Assembly (NCBI RefSeq): GCF_900141705.1
Contig: NZ_FQYM01000019.1
Coordinates: 1-64,000, forward strand
Length of the DNA: 64,000 nucleotides
From: Fibrobacter sp. UWP2
GTDB lineage: Bacteria > Fibrobacterota > Fibrobacteria > Fibrobacterales > Fibrobacteraceae
Direction: 5' to 3'
The translations under genes and the position numbers were made by a program. A model generated the notes under the pieces. It was given only the letters and a program-made list of their open reading frames with translations. It did no database searches and had not been told where the DNA came from. Of the stretch, positions 18,319 to 27,766 are shown piece after piece (positions within the stretch are counted from its first letter, which is position 1; every line of letters begins with the position of its first letter).

Positions 18319-19575
18319 ATGTCCGTCGAAATCAAAGAAACCAGCGCCACGGTGCGTACTCTTGAAATCTCCATTCCGCAGGCCGACCTCGCTGCCCCCT
18401 TCGAAAAGAAGCTGAGCCAGTATAAGAAGCAGGTCGCCTTGAAGGGATTCCGCCAGGGCATGGTCCCCAAGGCCATGATCTTGAAGCAGTTCGGTGACTC
18501 CATCCGCCACGAGGTGGTGAACGAGACCGTCGACAAGGTCGTTAGTGAAGAACTGAAGAAGGCGAACATCATCCCCGTGGGCCAGTTGAAGGTCACCAAG
18601 TTCAACGACGACAAGGAAACGGCTGTCACCCTGACGGTCGAAGTCGAAATTGACCCGGAAATCGACATCAAGGGTTACGAGAACCTGGGCATCACTGTTC
18701 CGGCGACCGCCGTTCACGAAGAAGAAGTGCAGGACGAGCTCAACCGCATGATCCAGATGTGGAGCCGCGACGAGCACGTGGACCGCGCTGCCGCCAAGGG
18801 CGACGTGGTCGTGGGCAACTACATCGAAGTGGTGATTGACGGCGAAAAGCAGGAACTCCCCGAGAACAAGGAATTCCGCAGCCTCCTCGGCGAAAGCGCC
18901 TCCCCGGGATTCGACGAAGGCCTCATGGGTACTTCTGCCGGCGAAAAGAAGGAAATCAACTTTAAGTACCCCGATGACCACAAGGACGAACGCTACCGCG
19001 GTAAGACCGCCCAGTTTAAGGTCGAGATTACCGATGTGCGCGAAGTGAAACCGCCCAAGTTTGACGAAGAATTCTGCAAGCAGATTGGCGTGAAGGACGA
19101 AGCCGAACTCAAGAACAACATCACCGAGAGCCTTGCCAACCGCAAGCAGGACGAGGCCAAGAACAAGGCCATTAACGAAGCCATTGACAAACTCATTGAA
19201 GCGAACCCGTTCGAAGTGCCGCACGCCCGCGTGGTGGACCTCATCAAGTGGACCATCAACCGCAATGTGCAGGATCCGAAGGACGCCGTGGAACCGACCG
19301 AAGAACAGATCGAGAGCCTCTCTGGCGAAGCTATCCACGAAATCAAGAAGCACCGCATTTTGGAATTCGTTGCCACTAAGGAAAAGATCAAGCCGTCTCA
19401 GGATGCCGTGGACGAACGCCTCAAGATGATGGCCCAGGCTTACCAGATCGATTTCGAGACCCTCAAGGGTCATATGCGCCAGTCCGGCCGTATCAACGGT
19501 CTCCGCGAAGAACTCCGCTTCCAGATGGCTGGTGAATTCCTCGTGGGCATCCGCCCTGCCGCAGAAACCAAGTAA
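18319..19575 (+). CDS. tig: Trigger factor
   Basis: Ribosome-associated chaperone with peptidyl-prolyl isomerase activity that docks on L23. The 418-residue product has the N-terminal ribosome-binding signature GFRQGMVPKAMI at about residue 44-55, a central FKBP-type domain at about 155-245 (GFDEGLMGTSAGEKKEINFK), and a helical C-terminal domain. ATG 18319 follows a TCGGAG ribosome-binding site; the open frame reaches back through the tRNA and is not coding there. It heads the tig-clpP-clpX-lon cluster, the conserved order in many bacteria. Confidence 0.96.
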   Translation: MSVEIKETSATVRTLEISIPQADLAAPFEKKLSQYKKQVALKGFRQGMVPKAMILKQFGDSIRHEVVNETVDKVVSEELKKANIIPVGQLKVTKFNDDKETAVTLTVEVEIDPEIDIKGYENLGITVPATAVHEEEVQDELNRMIQMWSRDEHVDRAAAKGDVVVGNYIEVVIDGEKQELPENKEFRSLLGESASPGFDEGLMGTSAGEKKEINFKYPDDHKDERYRGKTAQFKVEITDVREVKPPKFDEEFCKQIGVKDEAELKNNITESLANRKQDEAKNKAINEAIDKLIEANPFEVPHARVVDLIKWTINRNVQDPKDAVEPTEEQIESLSGEAIHEIKKHRILEFVATKEKIKPSQDAVDERLKMMAQAYQIDFETLKGHMRQSGRINGLREELRFQMAGEFLVGIRPAAETK

Positions 19576-19588
19576 TAGAGGTTAGTCG

Positions 19589-20179
19589 ATGATTATCCCT
19601 ACCGTCATTGAGACCACCGGGCGCGGTGAACGCGCCTACGACATCTATTCCCGTCTCCTCAAGGAGCGCATCATCTTTTTGGGTACGCCCATCAACGATG
19701 AAGTGGCCAACAACGTGATGGCCCAGTTGATATTCCTTGAGTACGAGAATCCGGAAAAAGATATCACGCTGTATATCAACAGCCCGGGTGGTTACGTTTC
19801 GGCAGGGCTAGCCATTTACGACACTATGCAGCATGTGCGCCCGAACATCGCGACCATCTGCATTGGCAGCTGCGCCTCCATGGCCGCGGTGCTCCTTGCT
19901 GCCGGGACCAAGGGCAAGCGCTATGCACTCCCGCATTCCCGCATCATGTTGCACCAGCCCTCGGGTGCCGCCACGGGCCAGTCTACCGACATCCAGATTA
20001 CCGCCAAGGAGATTGTGCGTACCAAGGATACCTTGACCGAGATTATCGCAAAGCATACTGGCAAGTCTGTTGACGAAGTGCGCTCCAAGATCGATCGCGA
20101 CTTTTATATGGGTCCCGAGGAGGCCAAGGCGTTTGGCGTTATTGACGAAGTTTTTGTTCCGCGTAAAGAGGGAGTGTAA
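19589..20179 (+). CDS. clpP: ATP-dependent Clp protease proteolytic subunit
   Basis: Serine peptidase forming the tetradecameric barrel used by ClpX. The 196-residue product has the catalytic triad in place: Ser97 in [11 protein letters not shown], His122 in [10 protein letters not shown] and an Asp near residue 171 in the [13 protein letters not shown] region. The family motif begins GSCAS rather than the commoner GQAAS. There is an N-terminal stretch of about 15 residues, processed in homologues. It lies 13 nt after tig and 3 nt before clpX. Confidence 0.97.
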   Translation: MIIPTVIETTGRGERAYDIYSRLLKERIIFLGTPINDEVANNVMAQLIFLEYENPEKDITLYINSPGGYVSAGLAIYDTMQHVRPNIATICIGSCASMAAVLLAAGTKGKRYALPHSRIMLHQPSGAATGQSTDIQITAKEIVRTKDTLTEIIAKHTGKSVDEVRSKIDRDFYMGPEEAKAFGVIDEVFVPRKEGV

Positions 20180-20182
20180 CTC

Positions 20183-21502
20183 ATGTACCGTAGCGGGAAA
20201 AATCATCCGTCCGTGACTTGCAGTTTTTGCGGCAAGCCAGCCGAACAGGTCGAAAAAATGATTACCGGAGCCGGCGTTCACATTTGCAGTGATTGCGTCG
20301 CTATGTGCTACCGTATCATTGAAGAAGACCGCTCCCGCTCCATGCAAGAGAAGGCGGCCGCTGAAGCCGCTGTGCAAAAGCCGCTCCCGCTCCCGACCGA
20401 GATCAAGGCCCACCTGGACGATTTTGTGATTGGACAGGATGCCGCCAAGATGGCGCTCTCGGTGGCGGTCTACAACCACTACAAGCGCTTGCGTTACAAG
20501 CAAACTCACCACTCCGAGAATGACGTGGAAGTCGAAAAGTCGAACCTGTTGCTCGTCGGCCCGACGGGTAGCGGCAAAACTCTTTTGGCGCAGACCATGG
20601 CGCGTTTTTTGGATGTGCCTTTTACCATTGCCGATGCGACCGTGCTTACCGAAGCGGGTTACGTGGGCGAGGATGTTGACAGCATTATTGTGCGCTTGCT
20701 GCAGGCTGCCGATTACGATGTGGCCAAGGCCGAGCGCGGCATTATCTTTATCGACGAAATCGACAAGATCGCGCGCAAGACGGCGAACCCTTCCATTACT
20801 CGCGACGTGAGTGGCGAAGGCGTGCAGCAGGGCCTTTTGAAGCTTTTGGAAGGGACTGTTGCCGCGGTGCCGCCCAAGGGTGGCCGCAAGCACCCCGAAC
20901 AGCCGCTGGTGCAGGTGAACACGAGGAACATTTTGTTCATTTGCGGTGGCGCCTTTGAGACTCTCGACAAGATCATTGCGCAGCGCGTGAACAAGGGCGG
21001 CATGGGTTTTGGTGCCGACATTCGCAGCGAAAGCGACAACACGCTGAGCGAACTCTTTAGGCAGCTGGAACCCGATGACCTCATCAAGTTCGGTTTGATT
21101 CCCGAGATTGTAGGCCGCTTGCCGATTGCCGTTGCCTTGGAGGAACTTGATGAGACGGCGCTCCTCAATATTTTGACGCAGCCCAAGAATGCACTGGTAA
21201 AACAGTTCAAGAGTCTCTTTGCTATGGACGGCATTGAACTCGAATTCGAGGAAGGCGCCTTGAAAGAGATTGTGCGCGAGACCATGAGCCGTAAAACCGG
21301 TGCCCGTGGGCTTCGTTCCGTGATGGAGAAGACCTTGCAGCAGGCCATGTTCGACATGCCTGGCGCCGGCGTCAAAAAACTCGTGCTCACCGCCGAGATG
21401 GTCAAGAACGGCCTCAAGCCGCTCGCCGTGACCGAGAAGAAGTCCAAGAGGAAGTCCAAGAGCGAGTCCGGCAAGGATGCTTCGGGCAAGAATGTAGCGT
21501 AA
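20183..21502 (+). CDS. clpX: ATP-dependent Clp protease ATP-binding subunit ClpX
   Basis: AAA+ unfoldase that feeds substrates to ClpP. The 439-residue product has an N-terminal four-cysteine zinc-binding domain (CSFCGKP, then ICSDCVAMC), Walker [11 protein letters not shown], the pore-loop [10 protein letters not shown], Walker [12 protein letters not shown] and the sensor region with [13 protein letters not shown]. The Lys/Ser-rich C-terminal tail is longer than usual. It follows clpP by 3 nt and ends at a hairpin before lon. Confidence 0.97.
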   Translation: MYRSGKNHPSVTCSFCGKPAEQVEKMITGAGVHICSDCVAMCYRIIEEDRSRSMQEKAAAEAAVQKPLPLPTEIKAHLDDFVIGQDAAKMALSVAVYNHYKRLRYKQTHHSENDVEVEKSNLLLVGPTGSGKTLLAQTMARFLDVPFTIADATVLTEAGYVGEDVDSIIVRLLQAADYDVAKAERGIIFIDEIDKIARKTANPSITRDVSGEGVQQGLLKLLEGTVAAVPPKGGRKHPEQPLVQVNTRNILFICGGAFETLDKIIAQRVNKGGMGFGADIRSESDNTLSELFRQLEPDDLIKFGLIPEIVGRLPIAVALEELDETALLNILTQPKNALVKQFKSLFAMDGIELEFEEGALKEIVRETMSRKTGARGLRSVMEKTLQQAMFDMPGAGVKKLVLTAEMVKNGLKPLAVTEKKSKRKSKSESGKDASGKNVA

Positions 21503-21504
21503 GA

Positions 21505-21563
21505 GACCGCTCGTTCGTTACACTTGATATTTGGCCGTTCGGTAAGTCCCGAGCGGTCATTTT
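21505..21563 (+). terminator. Long-loop hairpin after clpX
   Basis: GACCGCTCG (21505-21513) is the exact reverse complement of CGAGCGGTC (21550-21558), followed by ATTTTTCT. The 36-nt loop makes it an unusual terminator. The 5' arm, with the preceding GA, recurs after pta (see repeat entries). Confidence 0.6.
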
Positions 21564-21580
21564 TCTATTATTAGGTTCGT

Positions 21581-23938
21581 ATGGCTTTTGATTTTACAAA
21601 AACTTTCCCCTTGCTCCCGCTTAGGGATGCTGTTGTGTTCCCGTATACGACCCGCAGGATTTTGGTGGGTCGTGAGATGTCGCTCCGCGCCTTGGAATAT
21701 GCCGAGAACCACGATAACGAAATCATCCTGGTCGCCCAGAAGGACGTGTCGCAGGAAGAACTCCAGAATCCGATGCTCGACTTGTACTCGGTGGGCGTCG
21801 CTGCCCGCGTTTCGAATGTGACTCCGTTCCCCAACGGCTGCGTGAAGGTCGTGCTCGAGGGCGTCGAAGTGGTGGACCTGCGTTCGATTTTGGTGCAGGA
21901 CGGTTTTTTGCATGTGACGATTTCGCCCCGCAAAATGCAAATCCCCACCAACGCCAAGACCAAGTCTTTTGACGAAGTGCTTGCCAGGTTCCGCGACTAC
22001 GCGACCAAGCGGAACATTGCCGAGGGCATGGTGGACGCCTTCTTTGGCATGGAGAACCAGCTGAACGCCTTTTACGGGATGATCCCGTTTTTGCAGGTGT
22101 CGCTTGCCGAGAAGCAGAGCTTTTTGGAGGTGACGACCCTCGAAGAGATGTCGCTCAAGCTCCTCACACTGATGGAAGTCACTGAGGACAACGACAATGT
22201 AATGGTGCGCGTGCAGCAGAACGTGCGCCAAAAGATGGCGCAACAGCAAAAGGAATGGTTCATCAGCGAACAAATCCGCCAGCTGCAAGACGAGCTGGAC
22301 GGTTCGGAGGGCGCGGCGAACGAGCCCGACATGCTGCTCCGCAAAATCAAGGCGAAAAAGTTCAGCCCTACCATTGTCGAAAAGCTGGAAGAAGAAATCA
22401 GCCGCATGAGGCTGATGCAGCCCACGAGCCCCGAATACGCGGTGAGCCGCAATTACGTGGACTGGTTCCTTTCGCTGCCCTATGGCGAGTACACCGATAC
22501 CGTCCTCAACATGAAAAAGGTGAAGAGTGAACTGGATTCCAAGCATTTTGGCTTGGACAAGGTGAAGGAACGCATCATGGAATATGTGGCGGTATTAAAG
22601 CTTACCGGTACGGAACGCCGTGCGCCCATCCTTTGCCTTGTGGGCCCTCCGGGCGTGGGCAAGACGACGCTTGTGGAGTCGATCGCGATCGCCATGCAGC
22701 GTAACTTTGTGCGCATTACTTTGGGTGGCGTGCGCGACGAGGCCGAAATTCGCGGTCACCGCCGCACCTACATTGGCGCCATGCCGGGCCGCTTTATCCA
22801 TGCGCTGCGACGTGCCAAGTGCATGAACCCGGTCATTTTGCTCGACGAGATCGACAAAATGGCGAGCGATTTTCGCGGTGACCCCGCCAGCGCCCTGCTC
22901 GAGGTCTTGGATCCCGAACAGAACCACGATTTTACGGACCACTTTATGGAAGTAGGTCTCGACCTCTCCCGCGTGTTGTTCATTGCGACGGCGAATTCTG
23001 AAGCCGAGATTCCCGACGCCCTGCGCGACCGCTTTGAAGTGGTGCGCCTGCCGGGCTACTACCCGCACGAAAAGCTCCAGATTGCAAGCAAGTTCCTTAT
23101 CCCGCGCATTTGCGAACGCACGGGTGTCAAGCAAAAGGAACAGGTGGAGTTTGGCGACGACATAATCAAGAAGGTCATTCGCGAGTACACCCGTGAGGCG
23201 GGCGTGCGTGAGCTGGAACGCACCTTGGAGAGCGCTGTTCGCCACCGTGCTAAAGAGATTGTGATGGGCAAGAAGGTCAAACCGCAGGTGACCGAAAAGC
23301 AACTGCAAGAGTACCTGGGCGCCCCGCGCTTCCTCGATAGCCAGCTGCCTGAACCGGGCCGCCCCGGCGTGGTAACGGGTCTGGCCTGGACCAGTGTGGG
23401 AGGCGAAATTTTGCCCATCGAGTGCATGCTTTTGAGCGGCAAGGGCCAGATCATTATGACCGGCAAGTTGGGCGACGTGATGAAGGAATCGGCGCAGATT
23501 GCGGTAAGCCTGGTGCGCGAGCGTCTGCAACGCTTTGGCATTGACCCCGCGATTGTGAAGAAGACCGACATCCATATCCACGTGCCCGAAGGCGCTGTGC
23601 CCAAGGACGGGCCTTCTGCCGGTATCGCCCTCACGCTTTGCCTTTTGAGCGCGTTCACCAAGACGCCTATTCCGCCCGACATTGCCTTTACGGGCGAGGT
23701 GAGCCTTACGGGTGCATGCCTCGCCATTGGCGGGCTCAATGAGAAAGCTTTGGCGGCCTTGCAGGCGGGCGTCAAGACGCTGCGCCTTCCGGCACAGAAC
23801 AAGAAGGATGTGGACGAACTTCCAGCACCTGCGAAGAAGGGCCTCAAGATTTATACGCACAAGCACATAGATGAAATCATCAAGGTCTTGTTCCCCAAAC
23901 CCTCCAAAAGGAAACAAAACGCAAAAACAGAAAAGTAG
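21581..23938 (+). CDS. lon: ATP-dependent protease Lon
   Basis: Cytoplasmic AAA+ serine protease. The 785-residue product has the N-terminal LON substrate-binding domain (LPLRDAVVFPYTTRRILVG), Walker A GPPGVGKTTLVES, Walker B-like NPVILLDEIDKMA, and the C-terminal protease domain with the catalytic Ser in PKDGPSAGIALTL and Lys in GGLNEKALAALQAG. Length is close to the family norm. It lies 78 nt after clpX, beyond the hairpin, and 9 nt before the transporter gene, so it may be transcribed separately from clpX. Confidence 0.97.
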   Translation: MAFDFTKTFPLLPLRDAVVFPYTTRRILVGREMSLRALEYAENHDNEIILVAQKDVSQEELQNPMLDLYSVGVAARVSNVTPFPNGCVKVVLEGVEVVDLRSILVQDGFLHVTISPRKMQIPTNAKTKSFDEVLARFRDYATKRNIAEGMVDAFFGMENQLNAFYGMIPFLQVSLAEKQSFLEVTTLEEMSLKLLTLMEVTEDNDNVMVRVQQNVRQKMAQQQKEWFISEQIRQLQDELDGSEGAANEPDMLLRKIKAKKFSPTIVEKLEEEISRMRLMQPTSPEYAVSRNYVDWFLSLPYGEYTDTVLNMKKVKSELDSKHFGLDKVKERIMEYVAVLKLTGTERRAPILCLVGPPGVGKTTLVESIAIAMQRNFVRITLGGVRDEAEIRGHRRTYIGAMPGRFIHALRRAKCMNPVILLDEIDKMASDFRGDPASALLEVLDPEQNHDFTDHFMEVGLDLSRVLFIATANSEAEIPDALRDRFEVVRLPGYYPHEKLQIASKFLIPRICERTGVKQKEQVEFGDDIIKKVIREYTREAGVRELERTLESAVRHRAKEIVMGKKVKPQVTEKQLQEYLGAPRFLDSQLPEPGRPGVVTGLAWTSVGGEILPIECMLLSGKGQIIMTGKLGDVMKESAQIAVSLVRERLQRFGIDPAIVKKTDIHIHVPEGAVPKDGPSAGIALTLCLLSAFTKTPIPPDIAFTGEVSLTGACLAIGGLNEKALAALQAGVKTLRLPAQNKKDVDELPAPAKKGLKIYTHKHIDEIIKVLFPKPSKRKQNAKTEK

Positions 23939-23947
23939 GTCACGAAC

Positions 23948-25357
23948 ATGGAACGCGAAAGCTTTAAATCGAGATTAGGTTTTGTGCTTATTGCCGCCGG
24001 TTGTGCCATAGGCCTTGGCAACGTGTGGCGTTTCCCCTACATTGCGGGCCAGTACGGCGGTGCCGCCTTTGTGCTCCCGTACCTGGGATTCTTGATTTTG
24101 TTCGGGTTGCCCGTGTTGATGGCGGAACTCGCGGTAGGTCGCGGCGGTCGTAGCGGTGTCGCCATGGGTTTCGACAACCTCGAAAAACCGGGGACGCACT
24201 GGCACAAGGCCAAGTACCTTTTGATTTTTTCGAACTACGTGCTTATGGCATTTTACAGCGTGGTCACGGGATGGATGTTCTACTACTTCTACAAGATGGT
24301 CACCGACCAGAGCTTTTTGAAAGGGACGCCCGAACAGATTGCGGCGGGCTTCGGCGAGATGCTGAGTAACCCCGCCCTCCTCATTTTTTGGATGACCATT
24401 GCGATTGTGCTCGGCCTTGGTGTCGTATCGCTCGGCCTCCAGAAGGGTGTCGAGAGCGTTACCAAGAAGATGATGATTTGCCTACTCGGCATCATGATTC
24501 TTCTTGCCATCCGTGCGGTGACGCTCCCCGGTGCCGACGAGGGCCTTCGCTTTTACCTGCTGCCCTCCCTTGAACGCCTGACGCAGTCGGGCAAGGGTGT
24601 GGGCGAGGCCATATTCGCGGCCTTTGCGCATGCGTTCTTTACGCTCAGCATCGGTATCGGTAGCATGGCGATTTTCGGTAGCTACATCAAAAAAGATCAT
24701 TCGCTCCCCAAGGAGGCGGCGAGCGTTTGCGCCCTCGATACTTTTGTCGCCCTCATGGCGGGCATCATCATTATCCCCTCGTGTTTTGCGTTTGGCCAGG
24801 AACCGGGGCAGGGACCGGGACTTATCTTTGTGACGCTTTCTAACGTGTTCGCGCAAATGCCCGCGGGCAGGTTCTGCGGTTCCGCGTTCTTCCTGTTCAT
24901 GAGCTTTGCCGCGCTCTCCACGCTCATCGCGGTGTTCGAGAACATCGTCTCGTTCTGGATGGACCTCAAGGGCGTGCCCCGCAAAAAGTCGGCGGCATGG
25001 AACATCTTGGTGGTCATTCTGCTTTCGCTCCCGTGTGCGCTCGGTTTCAACGTGCTCTCGGGATTCGAGCCGTTCGGCCCGGGCAGCTGCGTGTTGGACC
25101 TCGAGGACTTTTTTGTGAGCAACACCATGCTCCCGCTGGGCGGCATGTTCTTTGCTGTGTTCTGCAGCAGCCGTTACGGTTGGGGCCAGGAGAATTTCTT
25201 CAAGGAAATCAATACCGGCAGGGGGCTCAAGCTCCCCGTTAACGGGTTCATCAAGGTGTATTTCAAGTGGATTTTGCCCGCCTTGATTGCAGTGCTTTTG
25301 GTGCAGGGCTACATGAGCAAGTTCGCCCCGGAGCTTTGCGCTAGGATATTCGGATAA
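23948..25357 (+). CDS. Sodium-dependent transporter of the neurotransmitter:sodium symporter family
   Basis: A 469-residue inner-membrane protein with about eleven to twelve hydrophobic segments. The first contains the family signature GCAIGLGNVWRFPYIAGQYG, where sodium ions and substrate bind. The GGAAFVLPYL region and MAELAVGRGGR are also typical. Substrate cannot be read from sequence; characterised bacterial members move amino acids. Starts 9 nt after lon and is followed at 4 nt by the YggS-type gene, so these three genes may be co-transcribed. Confidence 0.93.
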   Translation: MERESFKSRLGFVLIAAGCAIGLGNVWRFPYIAGQYGGAAFVLPYLGFLILFGLPVLMAELAVGRGGRSGVAMGFDNLEKPGTHWHKAKYLLIFSNYVLMAFYSVVTGWMFYYFYKMVTDQSFLKGTPEQIAAGFGEMLSNPALLIFWMTIAIVLGLGVVSLGLQKGVESVTKKMMICLLGIMILLAIRAVTLPGADEGLRFYLLPSLERLTQSGKGVGEAIFAAFAHAFFTLSIGIGSMAIFGSYIKKDHSLPKEAASVCALDTFVALMAGIIIIPSCFAFGQEPGQGPGLIFVTLSNVFAQMPAGRFCGSAFFLFMSFAALSTLIAVFENIVSFWMDLKGVPRKKSAAWNILVVILLSLPCALGFNVLSGFEPFGPGSCVLDLEDFFVSNTMLPLGGMFFAVFCSSRYGWGQENFFKEINTGRGLKLPVNGFIKVYFKWILPALIAVLLVQGYMSKFAPELCARIFG

Positions 25358-25361
25358 AAAA

Positions 25362-26126
25362 ATGGAATTCACGCGTGAACAAATGGCCGCCCATTTGGCG
25401 ACCCTCGAAAACAGGATTGGTGAAGCTTGCAAAATTGCGGGGCGTTCCCGCGATTCGGTGAAGCTCGTTTGGGTCTCGAAGTTCCACCCGGCAGAAGCTG
25501 TGGAAAATGCGATTGCGCTCGGTGCGACCGACTTTGGCGAGAACCGTGTGCAGGAGGCGGAACTCAAGTTTTCGCAGCCGCTCATGGCAAAAAACGGTGA
25601 GCGCGTGCGCTGCCACGTGATTGGCCCCGTGCAGAGTAACAAGCTCAAGAAGGCGGCGATTGTCGCCGACTGCATCCATTCTATCGCAAGCATGGAAGCG
25701 GTCGAGAAACTGGAAAGAGTCTGCGCGGCGCTCCCCGGCAATAATGCTGACGGGACCCAGGGCAAAGTCCTCAGCATCCTTTTCCAGGTGAACGCCGGCG
25801 AGGAGGAAACCAAGAGCGGCCTCGACGTGCACGAGGCGGAAGCGTTCCTTGCGGGTCTGGAGTCGCGTGGGGCATCCGCTTTCCCGCACCTGCGTTTTTG
25901 CGGGCTCATGACCATCGGCAAAAACACGGGCGTCGCCGAGGATTCCCGCGAGTGCTTCGCTTTTTTGCGCAACCTGCGAGACAAGTTCCTCGCGAAGGGC
26001 GGTGTGTTCAAGGACTTCACCCAGCTTTCGATGGGCATGACGCTTGACTTGGAAGTCGCTATAGAAGAAGGCTCCACCATGATTCGCGTGGGCACGGCGC
26101 TTTTTGGCGAACGTGATTACACCTGA
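25362..26126 (+). CDS. Pyridoxal-phosphate homeostasis protein (YggS/PLPBP family)
   Basis: A 254-residue TIM-barrel PLP-binding protein thought to balance vitamin B6 and amino-acid pools rather than catalyse a reaction. Diagnostic segments are LVWVSKFHPAEAVENAI with the PLP lysine, FGENRVQEAELKF, HVIGPVQSNKLKKAA, SGLDVHEAEAF and the C-terminal LSMGMTLDLEVAIEEGSTMI followed by RVGTALFGER. The HVIGPVQSNK segment differs from the commoner HFIGHLQSNK. Its stop overlaps the NERD gene start by one base. Confidence 0.93.
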   Translation: MEFTREQMAAHLATLENRIGEACKIAGRSRDSVKLVWVSKFHPAEAVENAIALGATDFGENRVQEAELKFSQPLMAKNGERVRCHVIGPVQSNKLKKAAIVADCIHSIASMEAVEKLERVCAALPGNNADGTQGKVLSILFQVNAGEEETKSGLDVHEAEAFLAGLESRGASAFPHLRFCGLMTIGKNTGVAEDSRECFAFLRNLRDKFLAKGGVFKDFTQLSMGMTLDLEVAIEEGSTMIRVGTALFGERDYT

Positions 26127-26977
26127 TGGCCACAATTTGCTTCGCCGCTGCTCTTTTTTTGATTGTTGTCCTCCTAGTTGCTACCAGGAAACGGAAACCT
26201 CGTGAAAAACAGAAACCGCATGCGGTTCAGGTCCGGTGCGGTGACCGGGGTAAAGAACAGGCGCACTACGGCGAGGAGTATTGGACTCCGACGCATGTGG
26301 AATTCCTGGAAGAGGACGCTCCTTTTTTGAAGGGGTGGGCCGTAGGTGTGGACGCCGCCCTCGCGTATGACCACGATGGGTCTTTTGGAGAAGCCGCCAC
26401 GTCGGCTATTGTCGACGAGGTTGCCCGCAAAAGCAAGCGCCGTTACCATATTTTGCAGAATGTGTACATCGCGACCCACAGGGGCTATACCGAGATCGAC
26501 GCGGTGCTTTTGCACGAAACGGGAATCTACGTTTTTGAGACCAAGAACATATCGGGCGAGATTTCGGGCGAACTCGGCGAGGAACGCTGGGAACAGCATT
26601 TGGGCGAAGTCACCCGACACACCTTGTACAACCCGGTACGCCAAAACCAAGGGCACATGGGAGCGCTTTTGCGCCATTTGGAAATCCACCTCTCCAATGC
26701 GGTCATCTATTCTTTTGTGGTCTTTAGCGACCGTTGCACTTTAAGGCGCGTGCCCGCCGTGGGAGAGTTTGGGAATTACGGAAACGGCTGGCGGATTGTT
26801 CACTACGGTGAATTGCGTGAAGCGCTTGCCCAAGCCATGCGGCAGCGTGAACCTGTGTTCTTGGCAAAGCAGGTCGATAAATGGTTTAAGCAGTTGCGCC
26901 CCTGCGTGGAAGTGGGCAATTCGGTAAGGCGCGCCCACAGCAAGAGTCTCAAAAAGATGTACGGCAAGCGCGGCTAG
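26126..26977 (+). CDS. NERD-domain (nuclease-related) membrane protein
   Basis: A 283-residue protein with one N-terminal membrane segment (residues 3-17) and a cytoplasmic-facing NERD domain at about residues 105-210. The PD-(D/E)xK-like core is visible: TEIDAVLLHETGIYVFETKN contains the Asp and Glu-x-Lys positions. A basic C-terminal tail follows. NERD proteins are poorly understood and linked to DNA processing. It overlaps the YggS gene by one base and its 3' end overlaps convergent rsmA by 4 nt. Confidence 0.8.
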   Translation: MATICFAAALFLIVVLLVATRKRKPREKQKPHAVQVRCGDRGKEQAHYGEEYWTPTHVEFLEEDAPFLKGWAVGVDAALAYDHDGSFGEAATSAIVDEVARKSKRRYHILQNVYIATHRGYTEIDAVLLHETGIYVFETKNISGEISGELGEERWEQHLGEVTRHTLYNPVRQNQGHMGALLRHLEIHLSNAVIYSFVVFSDRCTLRRVPAVGEFGNYGNGWRIVHYGELREALAQAMRQREPVFLAKQVDKWFKQLRPCVEVGNSVRRAHSKSLKKMYGKRG

Positions 26978-27753
26978 CCTACAATGACCTTGTAAAACTC
27001 CAAAAAGCGTTCGGGGCTCAGTTCCTCGGCGCGCACGGTCGCTGGGTAGTCCAAGAGTTCGATGGCTTCTTGGATTTTCTTTTTGTTATAGGCCTTGCCA
27101 AAGGAGTTGGCGAGCGTCTTGCGTTTTTGCGTGAACGCTGCCCGTACAAAATCAAAGTAGCCCTCGGGTACTTCCAGCGGTTTTTCGCGGGGAGTGAGGA
27201 GCATGGTGGCGCTGTCCACGTTGGGCCTGGGCGTAAAATGCTCGGGGCCAATCTTCCGCAAAATCTGCGTGTCGGCAAACGCGCTCACCAGTACAGACAA
27301 ACTTCCATAATTGCTGGAGCAGGGGCTTGCGCAAATACGTTCTGCCACTTCGAGCTGCACCATACCCATAAAGCCTTTGGTCATGTGCAGTCGCGGCATG
27401 AGTCCGGCAACAATCGCCGTGCTTACGTTGTATGGCAGGTTGCCTGTGACCCAGGGCTTTTCGTGTGCATTCAAGAAAGCCTGCAAATCGAACTTCAAAA
27501 AGTCGATGTTTTCAATGTGGAAGTTCTCGCGGCCCTTGAACTTTTCTTGCAATACCGCTACGCACTGTTCGTCAATCTCAACAGCGGTGATGTCGAGCCC
27601 GCGGTCTAGCAGGTGCTCGGTGAGCGCCCCGTGCCCCGGACCAATTTCAAGAACGGCCTCGCTCGCTTTGGCGGGGAGGTCGCCTGCAATCATTTTTGCT
27701 GTAGGTACGTCCAGGAAATTCTGGCCAAATTTGCGGCGCCGGGCTCTATCCAT
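26974..27753 (-). CDS. rsmA: 16S rRNA (adenine1518-N6/adenine1519-N6)-dimethyltransferase
   Basis: Methylates two adjacent adenosines in the 3' hairpin of 16S rRNA (also called ksgA). The 259-residue product has GQNFLD near the N-terminus, the SAM-binding motif VLEIGPGHGALTEHLLDRG, and the active-site motif TGNLPYNVSTAIV. The ATG at 27753 is preceded by a weak ribosome-binding site; TAAATTTG (27766-27759) lies only 5 nt before it, so the mRNA may be leaderless. Confidence 0.95.
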   Translation of the reverse strand: MDRARRRKFGQNFLDVPTAKMIAGDLPAKASEAVLEIGPGHGALTEHLLDRGLDITAVEIDEQCVAVLQEKFKGRENFHIENIDFLKFDLQAFLNAHEKPWVTGNLPYNVSTAIVAGLMPRLHMTKGFMGMVQLEVAERICASPCSSNYGSLSVLVSAFADTQILRKIGPEHFTPRPNVDSATMLLTPREKPLEVPEGYFDFVRAAFTQKRKTLANSFGKAYNKKKIQEAIELLDYPATVRAEELSPERFLEFYKVIVG

Positions 27754-27758
27754 GCTCG

Positions 27759-27766
27759 CAAATTTA
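27759..27766 (-). promoter_or_regulatory. TAnnTTTG promoter-like element before rsmA
   Basis: On the minus strand the sequence TAAATTTG ends 5 nt before the rsmA ATG. TATAAT also occurs just upstream at 27776-27771. Either element would give a leader of about 0-11 nt. Confidence 0.4.
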